DNA of 5,798 bases from an uncultured Bacillota bacterium (GTDB taxonomy: Bacteria > Bacillota > Clostridia > Caldicoprobacterales > UBA3941): contig CALGOY010000096.1 in NCBI GenBank assembly GCA_937960725.1, positions 1 through 5,798 on the forward strand, in the 5' to 3' direction. The translations under genes were made by a program, and so were the position numbers. The notes under the pieces are model-generated. The model saw only the letters and a list, made by a program, of their open reading frames with translations. It was not told the origin of the DNA and made no database searches. Positions 1 through 5,798 of this stretch are shown here, piece by piece (within the stretch, counting starts at the first letter, position 1; each line of letters starts with the position of its first letter).

Positions 1-63
1 ATTATACCCGAAGGAGTCCGAGGCTTTCAATTTTCATTTAACTTAACAGAACGATTATATTGA
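1..63 (+). other. Possible 3' end of an upstream gene (unidentified)
   Basis: One frame is open from the window edge to a TGA at 61-63, giving 20 residues that end in LTERLY. The other two forward frames close at 46 and 41. No intrinsic terminator or convincing promoter lies between this point and the patatin gene, whose ribosome binding site starts two bases after the TGA. This fits a cotranscribed upstream gene ending here. In related genomes the sporulation membrane protein gene ylbJ often sits in this place, but 20 residues are too few to confirm that. It may also be plain non-coding leader. Confidence 0.25.
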
Positions 64-78
64 TAAGGAGGTTTAATT

Positions 79-870
79 ATGAGAGATAAACCGCGCATTG
101 GATTGGCGTTGGGCTCTGGAGCGTCTAGGGGACTAGCCCATATAGGTGTGCTGCAGGTTTTAGAAGAGCATGGAATATACCCCGATTTCATATCCGGCAG
201 CAGTATAGGGGCTATTGTAGGGGCCTTGTATGCAGCAGGAGTAAAGCCTAGCATGATGGAGGGAATAGCTAAAAATATCGATGTAAAAGGGTACTATGAT
301 ATTAAGGTGCCAAGACAAGGGTTTATTCAAGGTAAGAAAATTGAAGAATTGATGCGGCTGCTTACAGGAGATAGGACCTTTGATCAGCTAAAAATTCCCC
401 TGAGCATTACTGCAGTTGACCTAATAAAGTGCGAAACCATAATATTAAATCAGGGGAAGGTATACAAAGCCATAAGGGCCAGTATTTCTATTCCTGGCAT
501 ATTTGTTCCCGTGTATGATGGAGACCGGGTATTGGTGGACGGGGGCTTGCTGGAGAGGGTACCCATAAGAGTAGTAGAAGAAATGGGTGCTGATATTGTA
601 ATCGGGGTAGATGTGGGATTTCGCGGTGAGCATAGAAGGCCTAATGGAATTTTAGAGATTATCCTTCAGTCTATAGATGTCATGGGGCTGGAAATTTTAA
701 AAAATAGGGTAGGGGGAGACGAAATTTTGATATGTCCCTCTGTAAATAGCATTAACCCCATGGATTTTGAACAGGTAGATGAGTGTATATACCAGGGACG
801 AAAAGCTGCTGAGGAGGCAATAGAAAAAATATTAGAAAAAATAGAGAATTTTAAGCGGCGGGAGGATTAA
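79..870 (+). CDS. Patatin-like phospholipase / serine acyl hydrolase (RssA/YlbK-type)
   Basis: Predicted 263-residue cytoplasmic lipid acyl hydrolase with a Ser-Asp catalytic dyad. All family landmarks are present: the glycine-rich oxyanion loop GSGASRG at residues 12-18, the nucleophile elbow GSSIG at 40-44 with Ser42 as nucleophile, and the DGG motif at 154-156 with Asp154 as the catalytic acid. There is no signal peptide or membrane segment. The length matches small bacterial patatins such as YlbK and RssA, which lack the extra domains of larger relatives. The ATG start is well supported by AAGGAGGT at 65-72 with a 6-base spacer. The C-terminus is charged and helical (many E and K from about residue 240). 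The gene ends in a four-base convergent overlap with tmcAL. The natural substrate is unknown. Fold and catalytic class are secure, but the physiological role is not. Confidence 0.93.
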   Translation: MRDKPRIGLALGSGASRGLAHIGVLQVLEEHGIYPDFISGSSIGAIVGALYAAGVKPSMMEGIAKNIDVKGYYDIKVPRQGFIQGKKIEELMRLLTGDRTFDQLKIPLSITAVDLIKCETIILNQGKVYKAIRASISIPGIFVPVYDGDRVLVDGGLLERVPIRVVEEMGADIVIGVDVGFRGEHRRPNGILEIILQSIDVMGLEILKNRVGGDEILICPSVNSINPMDFEQVDECIYQGRKAAEEAIEKILEKIENFKRRED

Positions 871-2132
871 AGGATTAGTATGGGCGTGGTAAAATCTTGG
901 CCGCCTGTGCGTTGGTATTGCCCGGGAAATCCAAGACAGTATAGATCCGTAGCTAAAACGTCAGTTTCAAACATTCTATTTAGCAGGCTAGAGTCATGGC
1001 GGGTGTAGTCAGCAGCCTTTGATATAATTGGAACTTTTGCGTTGTTTTTTAAAAGAGTTAAAAGGGGACGGGATTTTTTTCTAAAGCCGAGTATCCTTAG
1101 ATAAAGAGGTCCGCCATTTTTATTATATTCTTTCATAATGTCAGTAGAAATTCCCAATAGACCATGGATTAATATGCGCTGTAGCCGAGTATACACATAG
1201 CGTTTAGTCTTAGCTTTAGCGAGGAATTCGTCGATAGTTGATGAGTCATATCCGAATTTTTTTATTCTATTTTCTAAGCCCTCCTCAACATCCATCCAAG
1301 CTTTTATTTCTTCAGGGCTTGAGCGGCGGATATTGCCCAATATCAGTTGTTCCAAGGATTGATTAGTTACAGGTCCTCTGCCTTTCTCTATACTTTCTTT
1401 TAATATCTGAAGAGAGTAAGGGGGCAGTGCTTCGGAAAGCTCTTGGATATTTTTAGTGGACAGCAGTTGCTTTCGGATAGCGGTAGCGCTGGAGAATTTC
1501 CCCTTCATTTCTGTGTCATTGTATGAGGAGCCGATTCTAGCTATAGGAACGGGCTTTATTAGACTTTTAGTTCTCTTTATAGCTTTTAGGTATTCAATAG
1601 CCAAAATGGCATTGGGGCTAGTCATAATATTTTCTAGTATCTCCATGTTATAAGCAAACGAAGATACATAATTTGTTATGTATTCGTTTAAAGCGAGAAG
1701 CCTTGCCCTGGGAAAGGACAAGCCTTTTCCTAAATGGAGCTTTAACCGTTTTCTATATTCATCAGGTTCTAAAGCCAAAACCGATGCGATAGCCTCAAGA
1801 GCCTGAAACTCTGCAAATTCACTTCCAAAGGATAGATGGGTTACTATGCCCGTATGATTTAAAAGCTGAATCGCCCCAAAAGCAAATAGCTCGGCCGTCT
1901 GGCAAGCGTAACTTGTTGGCAGTTCTAAAACTAAATCTACTCCCGCCTTTAGAGCCATAGCAGCCCTAGCCCATTTATCTACAATTGCAGCTTCGCCCCT
2001 CTGGGTAAAATGGCCGGACATTACTACAACCGTATAATCTGGATTTATTTTTTTTATAGATTCTTGCAGGTGATAAAGATGCCCATTATGGAAAGGATTA
2101 TATTCTGCGACAATTCCCAAAACTTTAACCAT
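867..2132 (-). CDS. tmcAL: tRNA(Met) cytidine acetate ligase TmcAL (YlbM family)
   Basis: Predicted 421-residue enzyme that activates acetate with ATP to acetyl-AMP and transfers the acetyl group to cytidine 34 of elongator tRNA(Met), giving the wobble base ac4C. The N-terminus carries the nucleotidyltransferase signature GIVAEYNPFHNGH (residues 6-18), whose HNGH is the HIGH-like ATP-binding element. It is followed by SGHFTQRGE (39-47), a conserved DLVLELP stretch (66-72), FGSE (102-105) and, at about 309-320, the basic TKRYVYTR block typical of YlbM proteins, likely for tRNA contact. Length matches the family. AAGGAGA at 2147-2141 on the minus strand lies 8 bases before the ATG. The gene is divergent from pta-ackA, whose product acetate is the substrate of this enzyme. 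It was formerly annotated as UPF0348. Identification rests on motifs and overall resemblance to B. subtilis YlbM. Confidence 0.95.
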   Translation of the reverse strand: MVKVLGIVAEYNPFHNGHLYHLQESIKKINPDYTVVVMSGHFTQRGEAAIVDKWARAAMALKAGVDLVLELPTSYACQTAELFAFGAIQLLNHTGIVTHLSFGSEFAEFQALEAIASVLALEPDEYRKRLKLHLGKGLSFPRARLLALNEYITNYVSSFAYNMEILENIMTSPNAILAIEYLKAIKRTKSLIKPVPIARIGSSYNDTEMKGKFSSATAIRKQLLSTKNIQELSEALPPYSLQILKESIEKGRGPVTNQSLEQLILGNIRRSSPEEIKAWMDVEEGLENRIKKFGYDSSTIDEFLAKAKTKRYVYTRLQRILIHGLLGISTDIMKEYNKNGGPLYLRILGFRKKSRPLLTLLKNNAKVPIISKAADYTRHDSSLLNRMFETDVLATDLYCLGFPGQYQRTGGQDFTTPILIL

Positions 2133-2175
2133 TGTCTTTATCTCCTTAAAATTTTTGCTATAAAAGGATATAATA

Positions 2176-2204
2176 ATTATAATGTTCCGGATTTATCTTT
2201 TCAA
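2176..2204 (-). promoter_or_regulatory. Sigma-A promoter for tmcAL
   Basis: On the minus strand, TTGAAA (2204-2199) is followed by a 17-base spacer and a perfect TATAAT (2181-2176). Transcription would start near 2169, giving a leader of about 36 bases that includes the tmcAL ribosome binding site. Hexamers and spacing are close to the vegetative consensus; the start itself is inferred. Confidence 0.75.
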
Positions 2205-2325
2205 GAAAGGAAAGTATTAACAGGGGATTTGTCAAAATATTCGGTATTGCGATGTCCCAATATTCAAAAAAATGAATTAAGGGAGGAATTTTGTATTTTG
2301 TGTAGAATAATAAGAGGTTGGTGGC

Positions 2326-2334
2326 TGTTATAAT
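2326..2334 (+). promoter_or_regulatory. Extended -10 promoter for pta-ackA
   Basis: TGTTATAAT contains the TGn extension followed by a perfect TATAAT at 2329-2334. No good -35 hexamer is found at 16-18 bases upstream, as is common for extended -10 promoters. The start would fall near 2341, leaving a leader of about 42 bases before the pta ATG. Nothing else in the 250-base divergent region (2133-2382) looks like a gene; the rest is AT-rich. Confidence 0.55.
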
Positions 2335-2366
2335 ATAGCTTGATAGATTTGTGAAATAAATGTGCG

Positions 2367-2373
2367 AAAGGAG
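2367..2373 (+). promoter_or_regulatory. Ribosome binding site that sets the pta start
   Basis: AAAGGAG lies 9 bases before the ATG at 2383. A longer reading from GTG at 2362 would place this site inside the coding sequence and leave that GTG without a binding site of its own, so the ATG is preferred. Confidence 0.8.
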
Positions 2374-2382
2374 AATTTCAGC

Positions 2383-3375
2383 ATGAGTGTAATGGAATCT
2401 ATTATTAGGAGGGCCAAGGCATCCCGGAAAACTATAGTATTGCCTGAAGGGACAGAAATAAGGATGCTTAAGGCGACTGAGAAAATTTTAAAAGAAGGGA
2501 TTGCCGATATTGTTTTATTGGGCAATGAAGAGGAGATAAAAGCCAATGCCCAAGGGATAGATCTTGGCGATGCAGTTATCATCGACCCGGAAAAATCCGA
2601 TAAATTTGACCTATATGTGGACAAGCTGGTAGAGCTGAGGCAGCACAAGGGAATGACCCATGAGAAAGCTCGAGAGACAATGAAAGATCCTCTTTATTTC
2701 GGTACCATGATGGTCAAGCTGGGAGATGCCGATGGAATGGTGGCAGGAGCTGTAAATAGCACCCCTGACGTTTGGCGTCCAGTTCTTCAGATAATCAAAA
2801 CCCGTCCAGGAATATCTGTAGCTTCTAGCTGTTTTCTGATGGAAGTTCCTGACTGTGAATATGGAGAGAATGGTGTATTTATTTATGCCGATTGCGGCTT
2901 AAATCCCGATCCTAATGCTGAACAATTAGCTGCTATAGCCATAGCTGCTGCTGATACTGCAAGGGTATTGGCAAATATGGAGCCGAGAGTTGCTATGCTT
3001 TCATTTTCAACTAAAGGAAGTGCAAAGCACGAAAAAGTAGACAAAGTAGCTGAAGCGGTTGAAATCGCCCGCAAGATGGCTCCAGATCTTCTAATCGACG
3101 GAGAGCTGCAGGTAGATGCTGCACTGGATCCGGAGGTAGGAAGGCAAAAAGCTCCAGATAGCCCTGTAGCGGGGAAAGCCAATGTACTTATATTTCCGGA
3201 TTTGGGGGCTGGAAATATCGCATATAAGCTGACCGAACGCTTAGCAAAAGCTATGGCATTAGGTCCTTTAAGCCAGGGTCTAGCAAAACCGGTTAACGAC
3301 CTGTCAAGGGGTTGTAGTGTGGATGATATCGTTAATGTAGTGGCTATCACAGCCCTAGAAGCACAAAATCAGTAA
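2383..3375 (+). CDS. pta: Phosphate acetyltransferase (phosphotransacetylase)
   Basis: Predicted 330-residue cytoplasmic enzyme that interconverts acetyl-CoA plus phosphate with acetyl phosphate plus CoA. It is the short single-domain form of Firmicutes and Methanosarcina, lacking the N-terminal DRTGG-type regulatory region of the roughly 700-residue enterobacterial enzyme. Family signatures seen are KTIVLPEG near the N-terminus, [13 protein letters not shown] near residue 115, FSTKGSA near 207, and the C-terminal block [15 protein letters not shown]. In that last block Ser308, Arg309 and Asp315 correspond to the catalytic Ser309, Arg310 and Asp316 of the M. thermophila enzyme. The ATG is chosen because AAAGGAG precedes it by 9 bases; an ATG at 2392 is a weaker alternative. 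It is followed after 14 bases by ackA, so the two form an operon for acetate production with ATP gain, or acetate activation in reverse. Both acetyl phosphate and acetyl-CoA also affect regulation and protein acetylation. Confidence 0.98.
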   Translation: MSVMESIIRRAKASRKTIVLPEGTEIRMLKATEKILKEGIADIVLLGNEEEIKANAQGIDLGDAVIIDPEKSDKFDLYVDKLVELRQHKGMTHEKARETMKDPLYFGTMMVKLGDADGMVAGAVNSTPDVWRPVLQIIKTRPGISVASSCFLMEVPDCEYGENGVFIYADCGLNPDPNAEQLAAIAIAAADTARVLANMEPRVAMLSFSTKGSAKHEKVDKVAEAVEIARKMAPDLLIDGELQVDAALDPEVGRQKAPDSPVAGKANVLIFPDLGAGNIAYKLTERLAKAMALGPLSQGLAKPVNDLSRGCSVDDIVNVVAITALEAQNQ

Positions 3376-3380
3376 AGGAG
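3374..3380 (+). promoter_or_regulatory. Ribosome binding site for ackA overlapping the pta stop codon
   Basis: AAAGGAG shares two bases with the pta TAA and stands 9 bases before the ATG at 3390. An alternative TTG at 3384 would have only a 3-base spacer, too short, so the ATG is used. The overlap suggests translational coupling between pta and ackA. Confidence 0.8.
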
Positions 3381-3389
3381 AGTTTGAGG

Positions 3390-4586
3390 ATGAAGGTACT
3401 TGTAATTAATGCTGGGAGTTCTTCTTTAAAATATCAGTTGATAGATATGGAAGATGAGAGCGTTCTTGCCAAAGGAAATGCAGAAAGGATCGGTATTCCC
3501 GATTCCTTTTTAAAGCATACCGCCAAAGGGAAGGACACTGTTGAAATAAAGGCAGAGTTTAGCAATCATGAAGATGCTATCAAAATGGTAATAAACAGTC
3601 TTGTAGATCCTGAGCATGGAGTAATAAAAAGTATGGATGAAATCGGGGCAGTGGGACATCGCATAGTTCACGGCGGTGAGAGCTTTGCAGCTTCAGTAGT
3701 TATTGACGATGAAGTGATGGAAGCTATAGAAGCAAATATAGGGCTAGCTCCGCTGCATAACCCTGCGAATATTATGGGAATTAAAGCTTGCAAAAGCGTA
3801 ATGCCCAACACTCCAATGGTCGCTGTCTTTGATACGGCCTTCCATCAAACTATGCCAAGGGAAGCCTTTATGTATGCAATTCCCTATGAAACTTATAAAG
3901 AGCTGGGAATAAGGCGATATGGCTTCCATGGAACATCCCATAAATACGTTTCTCAAAAAGCTGCTCAAATACTTAACAAGCCTATAGAAACTCTTAAAAT
4001 TGTTACTTGCCATTTAGGAAACGGCTCCAGTGTTGCAGCGGTTAAAAACGGTAAATCTGTCGACACCAGTATGGGCTTTACACCACTGGCAGGACTGCCC
4101 ATGGGAACAAGGTGTGGAGATATAGATCCCGCCATAGTTACCTTCTTAAAAGAAAATAAAGGTATGACTGATGAGGAGATCAACGAGTACCTCAACAAAA
4201 AGTCGGGGGTATTAGGCCTATCTGGCATTAGCAGCGATTTTAGGGATTTACATAAGGCTGCTGACGAAGGAAATGAGCGGGCACAACTAGCCCTTGATGT
4301 ATTCAACTATAGTGTGAAAAAATATATAGGTGCTTATGCTGCTGCCATGGGTGGATTGGACTGCGTGGTGTTTACAGCGGGAATAGGGGAGAATACGCCC
4401 CAGGTACGCGAAAAGGTGTGCAGTGGATTAGAATTCCTCGGAATAAAGATAGATCCACAGCGCAATAATAAGATGGTGGGCGGCCTGGATGGAGAAATTA
4501 ATACAGATGATTCTAAAGTCAAGGTTTTAGTAATACCGACCAATGAAGAGCTAATGATTGCTCGCGAAACTTTAGAACTAGTATAG
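3390..4586 (+). CDS. ackA: Acetate kinase
   Basis: Predicted 398-residue cytoplasmic kinase of the ASKHA fold that converts acetyl phosphate and ADP to acetate and ATP, and the reverse. Active-site residues fall at the same numbers as in the M. thermophila enzyme: Asn7, Ser10, Ser12 and Lys14 in the [11 protein letters not shown] phosphate loop, Arg91 in GHRIVHGGE, Asp148 in [10 protein letters not shown], His180 in RYGFHGTSH and Arg241 in [10 protein letters not shown]. The conserved C-terminal NEE metal-binding glutamate is near residue 386. The signature [13 protein letters not shown] and the nucleotide-site segment FTAGIGEN are also intact. Length is normal. It works directly with Pta in substrate-level phosphorylation, the main energy-yielding step of many anaerobic fermenters. 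No intrinsic terminator follows it, so some transcripts may continue into yceD. Confidence 0.98.
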   Translation: MKVLVINAGSSSLKYQLIDMEDESVLAKGNAERIGIPDSFLKHTAKGKDTVEIKAEFSNHEDAIKMVINSLVDPEHGVIKSMDEIGAVGHRIVHGGESFAASVVIDDEVMEAIEANIGLAPLHNPANIMGIKACKSVMPNTPMVAVFDTAFHQTMPREAFMYAIPYETYKELGIRRYGFHGTSHKYVSQKAAQILNKPIETLKIVTCHLGNGSSVAAVKNGKSVDTSMGFTPLAGLPMGTRCGDIDPAIVTFLKENKGMTDEEINEYLNKKSGVLGLSGISSDFRDLHKAADEGNERAQLALDVFNYSVKKYIGAYAAAMGGLDCVVFTAGIGENTPQVREKVCSGLEFLGIKIDPQRNNKMVGGLDGEINTDDSKVKVLVIPTNEELMIARETLELV

Positions 4587-4588
4587 TA

Positions 4589-4601
4589 TGCGAATTTCGC
4601 A
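4589..4601. repeat. 13-base perfect dyad upstream of the yceD promoter
   Basis: TGCGAATTTCGCA has two perfect 6-base arms around a central T at 4595. It begins three bases after the ackA stop and is centred about 50 bases before the predicted yceD transcription start. It lacks a following T-run, so it is not an intrinsic terminator. It may be a regulator site or a small RNA hairpin at the ackA 3' end. Confidence 0.45.
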
Positions 4602-4610
4602 GCCTCATAC

Positions 4611-4639
4611 TTGACAAAGCTTCAGGCTATCTATATAAT
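4611..4639 (+). promoter_or_regulatory. Consensus sigma-A promoter for yceD-rpmF
   Basis: TTGACA at 4611-4616, a 17-base spacer and TATAAT at 4634-4639 match the vegetative promoter consensus at all twelve positions. Start is expected near 4646, giving a leader of about 20 bases. Such strength fits an operon encoding a ribosomal protein. Confidence 0.9.
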
Positions 4640-4656
4640 AAATCCGTCTGGGTTTT

Positions 4657-4660
4657 GGAG
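4657..4660 (+). promoter_or_regulatory. Ribosome binding site that sets the yceD start
   Basis: GGAG lies 5 bases before ATG at 4666. An in-frame GTG at 4660 uses the last base of this motif and cannot be served by it, so the ATG is chosen. The site is weaker than those of the patatin and rpmF genes. Confidence 0.65.
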
Positions 4661-4665
4661 TGATA

Positions 4666-5202
4666 ATGTTGGTAATTGATGTTTCGGATATCTTAAAAGA
4701 GGTAGGTTCTTCAAAAGAATTTTCAGGGGCTTTTCTCCCAAAGAGCACTACTTATCAGGGGGAAAGTATCGAGTTTAAAGAGCCATTTTCAATCGAAGGA
4801 AATGTAACATGCGGGAATGAAGGCATTCTGATAGTGCAAGCAACTGTAAAAGGCGAAGCAATCCTTCAATGCGGCTCTTGCATGGAGCTCTATTCTCACC
4901 CCGTGGATATTTCCTTCACCGCTGAGTTCAGAACGTCTTCTGGAGATGACCCAGATATATACTTGTATACAGGGCATCGTATAGATTTAGAAGATGCCAT
5001 CATGGACAATTTTTTCTTGGAGCTTCCTACCCTCAGGCGATGTAGTGAAGATTGCAAGGGTTTGTGCCCCTATTGCGGTGCCAACTTAAATAATAAGCAA
5101 TGTACATGTGAAGAGGAAAAGAATCAGGAGCAGGAAGATGTTATAGATAGCCGGTTAGCCGTGCTCAAAGAATTCTTTTCTGCCCGAGACAAGGAGGTGT
5201 AA
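4666..5202 (+). CDS. yceD: YceD/DUF177 family protein, large-subunit rRNA or ribosome production factor
   Basis: Predicted 178-residue soluble protein of the DUF177 family, almost always found just before rpmF. The family is linked to 23S rRNA accumulation from work on plant and bacterial members; its biochemical activity is not established. In the sequence, CGSC at residues 69-72 is the conserved mid-protein CxxC, followed by the acidic [15 protein letters not shown] segment (107-121) typical of the family. The C-terminus holds a cysteine cluster at residues 126, 130, 134, 137, 146 and 148, arranged CxxxCxxxCxxC then CxC, that could bind zinc. The last 30 residues are charged and probably helical. 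The stop codon is two bases before the rpmF ATG, with the rpmF ribosome binding site inside its last codons, so expression is coupled. B. subtilis calls the equivalent gene ylbN. Confidence 0.9.
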   Translation: MLVIDVSDILKEVGSSKEFSGAFLPKSTTYQGESIEFKEPFSIEGNVTCGNEGILIVQATVKGEAILQCGSCMELYSHPVDISFTAEFRTSSGDDPDIYLYTGHRIDLEDAIMDNFFLELPTLRRCSEDCKGLCPYCGANLNNKQCTCEEEKNQEQEDVIDSRLAVLKEFFSARDKEV

Positions 5203-5204
5203 TT

Positions 5205-5387
5205 ATGGCAGTACCTAAGAGGAGGACATCTAAGGCCAGGAGAGATAAGAGAAGAGCCCATTGGAAACTCACCATGCCTGGGATGACACAGTGCCCCCAG
5301 TGTGGAGAATATAAGCTCTCCCATAGGGCATGCAGAAAATGCGGATATTACAAGGGAAAACAGGTTGTTGATGTTGCAGGAAATTAA
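5205..5387 (+). CDS. rpmF: 50S ribosomal protein L32 (bL32)
   Basis: Predicted 60-residue structural protein of the large ribosomal subunit. The N-terminus [20 protein letters not shown] is the strongly basic rRNA-binding tail found in bL32. A zinc ribbon follows, with CPQC at residues 30-33 and CRKC at 43-46, so this is the zinc-containing C+ form rather than the cysteine-free paralogue used in zinc shortage. Length is normal. The ribosome binding site AAGGAGGTG at 5191-5199 is nearly perfect and lies within the end of yceD. A strong terminator starts seven bases after the stop codon, making this the last gene of the yceD-rpmF unit. Confidence 0.98.
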   Translation: MAVPKRRTSKARRDKRRAHWKLTMPGMTQCPQCGEYKLSHRACRKCGYYKGKQVVDVAGN

Positions 5388-5393
5388 GGAAAT

Positions 5394-5429
5394 AAAAGCC
5401 TGTCTTGAAAATTCAAGACAGGCTTTTTT
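5394..5429 (+). terminator. Intrinsic terminator after rpmF
   Basis: A perfect 16-base inverted repeat pairs 5394-5409 with 5412-5427. The core arm is GCCTGTCTTGAA, followed after a two-base centre by its exact complement. The T-run spans 5424-5429, partly within the stem. In practice the innermost pairs would open to form a normal loop. The A-run on the left side could let it work weakly in reverse, although no gene converges here. Confidence 0.95.
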
Positions 5430-5461
5430 ATTGTTTCTGAAATTAAATTGTAAAAAAACTA

Positions 5462-5490
5462 TTGAAAAATAGAACGAATTCATATATACT
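5462..5490 (+). promoter_or_regulatory. Sigma-A promoter for fapR
   Basis: TTGAAA at 5462-5467, a 17-base spacer and TATACT at 5485-5490 form a good vegetative promoter with start near 5497. It lies just after the rpmF terminator and overlaps the start side of the FapR box, as expected for a self-repressed gene. Confidence 0.8.
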
Positions 5491-5494
5491 AGTT

Positions 5495-5511
5495 TTAAAA
5501 CCAGGTACTAA
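5495..5511. promoter_or_regulatory. FapR operator (predicted)
   Basis: TTAAAACCAGGTACTAA resembles the known Firmicutes FapR box, recalled as TTAGTACCTGGTACTAA. The right arm GGTACTAA is perfect. The left arm differs at two positions (5498 and 5499), and the central base also differs. The site spans roughly -2 to +15 of the predicted fapR start, so bound FapR would block initiation, with relief by malonyl-CoA. This points to autoregulation of fapR and its likely downstream lipid genes. The match is to a consensus from memory; it was not scored by computation. Confidence 0.8.
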
Positions 5512-5559
5512 TATTACATAGCAATCAATATATATCTATTAAAGTTAAGAGGTGAATAT

Positions 5560-5564
5560 AGGAG
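5560..5564 (+). promoter_or_regulatory. Possible but poorly spaced ribosome binding site for fapR
   Basis: AGGAG sits 12 bases before the ATG at 5577, longer than usual. AGGGG at 5572-5576 touches the ATG with no spacer. A better motif, GAGGTGA at 5549-5555, is 21 bases away. The fapR start is therefore less certain than the others here; an ATG at 5592, preceded by AAGG, is the alternative. Confidence 0.4.
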
Positions 5565-5576
5565 AGTGAACAGGGG

Positions 5577-5798
5577 ATGGCTAAGGTTGTCATGCAGAAA
5601 AAAGAGCGGCAAAGGCGGTTAATAGAGCAGCTGAAGGAAGATCCTTTTTTGACCGATGAGGAGCTAAGCGAACTGTTTAACGTCAGTATACAGACAATCA
5701 GGCTAGACAGATTGGAGCTTGGAATCCCTGAGCTGAGGGAGCGAATAAAAAATGTTGCTGAGAAAAAAGCGATGGACATGATTAATTCCAATTATTTT
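5577..5798 (+). CDS. fapR: FapR, malonyl-CoA-responsive repressor of fatty acid and phospholipid synthesis (partial, N-terminal part)
   Basis: The first 74 codons are present and the gene runs off the window; the family is about 190 residues. FapR binds operators of fatty acid and phospholipid genes and is released by malonyl-CoA. Seen here is the KKERQ N-terminal motif (residues 8-12), a DeoR-like helix-turn-helix from about 24 to 45 with [20 protein letters not shown], and then the [18 protein letters not shown] segment (46-63), the highly conserved linker helix that joins the DNA-binding part to the hot-dog effector domain. The effector domain lies beyond the edge. An in-frame TAG at 5559-5561 bounds possible starts. 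The matching operator sits upstream at 5495-5511. In related genomes plsX and fab genes usually follow. Confidence 0.95.
   Translation, partial: MAKVVMQKKERQRRLIEQLKEDPFLTDEELSELFNVSIQTIRLDRLELGIPELRERIKNVAEKKAMDMINSNYF

Noticed and set aside
33..61. Promoter for the patatin gene (TTCATT, 17 bases, TATATT)
   Set aside because: The -35 is poor and the start would fall inside the ribosome binding site, leaving no usable leader.
2010..2333. 107-codon plus-strand open frame across the tmcAL start and the divergent region
   Set aside because: It is antisense to the well-supported tmcAL N-terminus, has no family resemblance and no ribosome binding site I could find, and its 3' part covers promoter sequence.
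2349..2366. Possible Rex (redox) operator just before pta
   Set aside because: The left half TTGTGAA fits the Rex consensus, but the right half matches at only about one of seven positions, so there is no palindrome.
2362..2382. GTG start adding seven residues to Pta
   Set aside because: The ribosome binding site would lie inside these codons, and the extension is not like known Pta N-termini.
2883..3350. 155-codon minus-strand open frame inside pta
   Set aside because: It is the antisense shadow of a conserved pta coding region, with low-complexity A/S-rich translation and no sign of its own regulation.
3384..3389. TTG start adding two residues to AckA
   Set aside because: The ribosome binding site spacing would be 3 bases, and starting at [12 protein letters not shown] puts all active-site residues at the family numbering.
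3965..4306. 113-codon minus-strand open frame inside ackA
   Set aside because: It is antisense to conserved active-site segments of acetate kinase; the composition is that of a shadow frame.
5124..5483. 119-codon minus-strand open frame across rpmF and the terminator
   Set aside because: It reads through the terminator hairpin and antisense to rpmF, with no recognisable protein features.

Overview
This window reads as a conserved chromosomal housekeeping region of a low-GC, Gram-positive anaerobe, most likely a member of the Clostridia. The reasons are the strong AAGGAGG-type ribosome binding sites, the short single-domain phosphotransacetylase followed by acetate kinase, the Firmicutes-type fatty-acid regulator FapR, and the order yceD-rpmF-fapR. 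A genus cannot be named from the sequence. No mobile element, CRISPR array, rRNA or tRNA gene was seen, and all full-length genes are intact.

Layout: positions 1-63 are open in one frame and may be the last codons of an upstream gene. A patatin-like serine phospholipase (79-870, +) meets the tRNA(Met) cytidine acetate ligase gene tmcAL (867-2132, -) tail to tail, their stop codons overlapping in a TTAA. A 250-base divergent region (2133-2382) separates tmcAL from the pta (2383-3375) and ackA (3390-4586) pair. A near-ideal sigma-A promoter (4611-4639) then serves yceD (4666-5202) and rpmF (5205-5387), which end at a strong intrinsic terminator (5394-5429). A further promoter (5462-5490) with a recognisable FapR box (5495-5511) precedes fapR, which runs off the right edge (5577-5798).

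How the genes fit together: Pta and AckA turn acetyl-CoA into acetate and ATP. TmcAL, divergently transcribed beside them, uses acetate and ATP to acetylate the wobble cytidine of elongator tRNA(Met). YceD and L32 belong to large ribosomal subunit production. FapR senses malonyl-CoA and controls membrane lipid synthesis. The window therefore combines acetyl-CoA-linked metabolism with translation functions. I did not find a clearly new biological system. The most interesting points are the acetate link between tmcAL and pta-ackA, the asymmetric FapR box at the fapR transcription start, and the odd translation start region of fapR.
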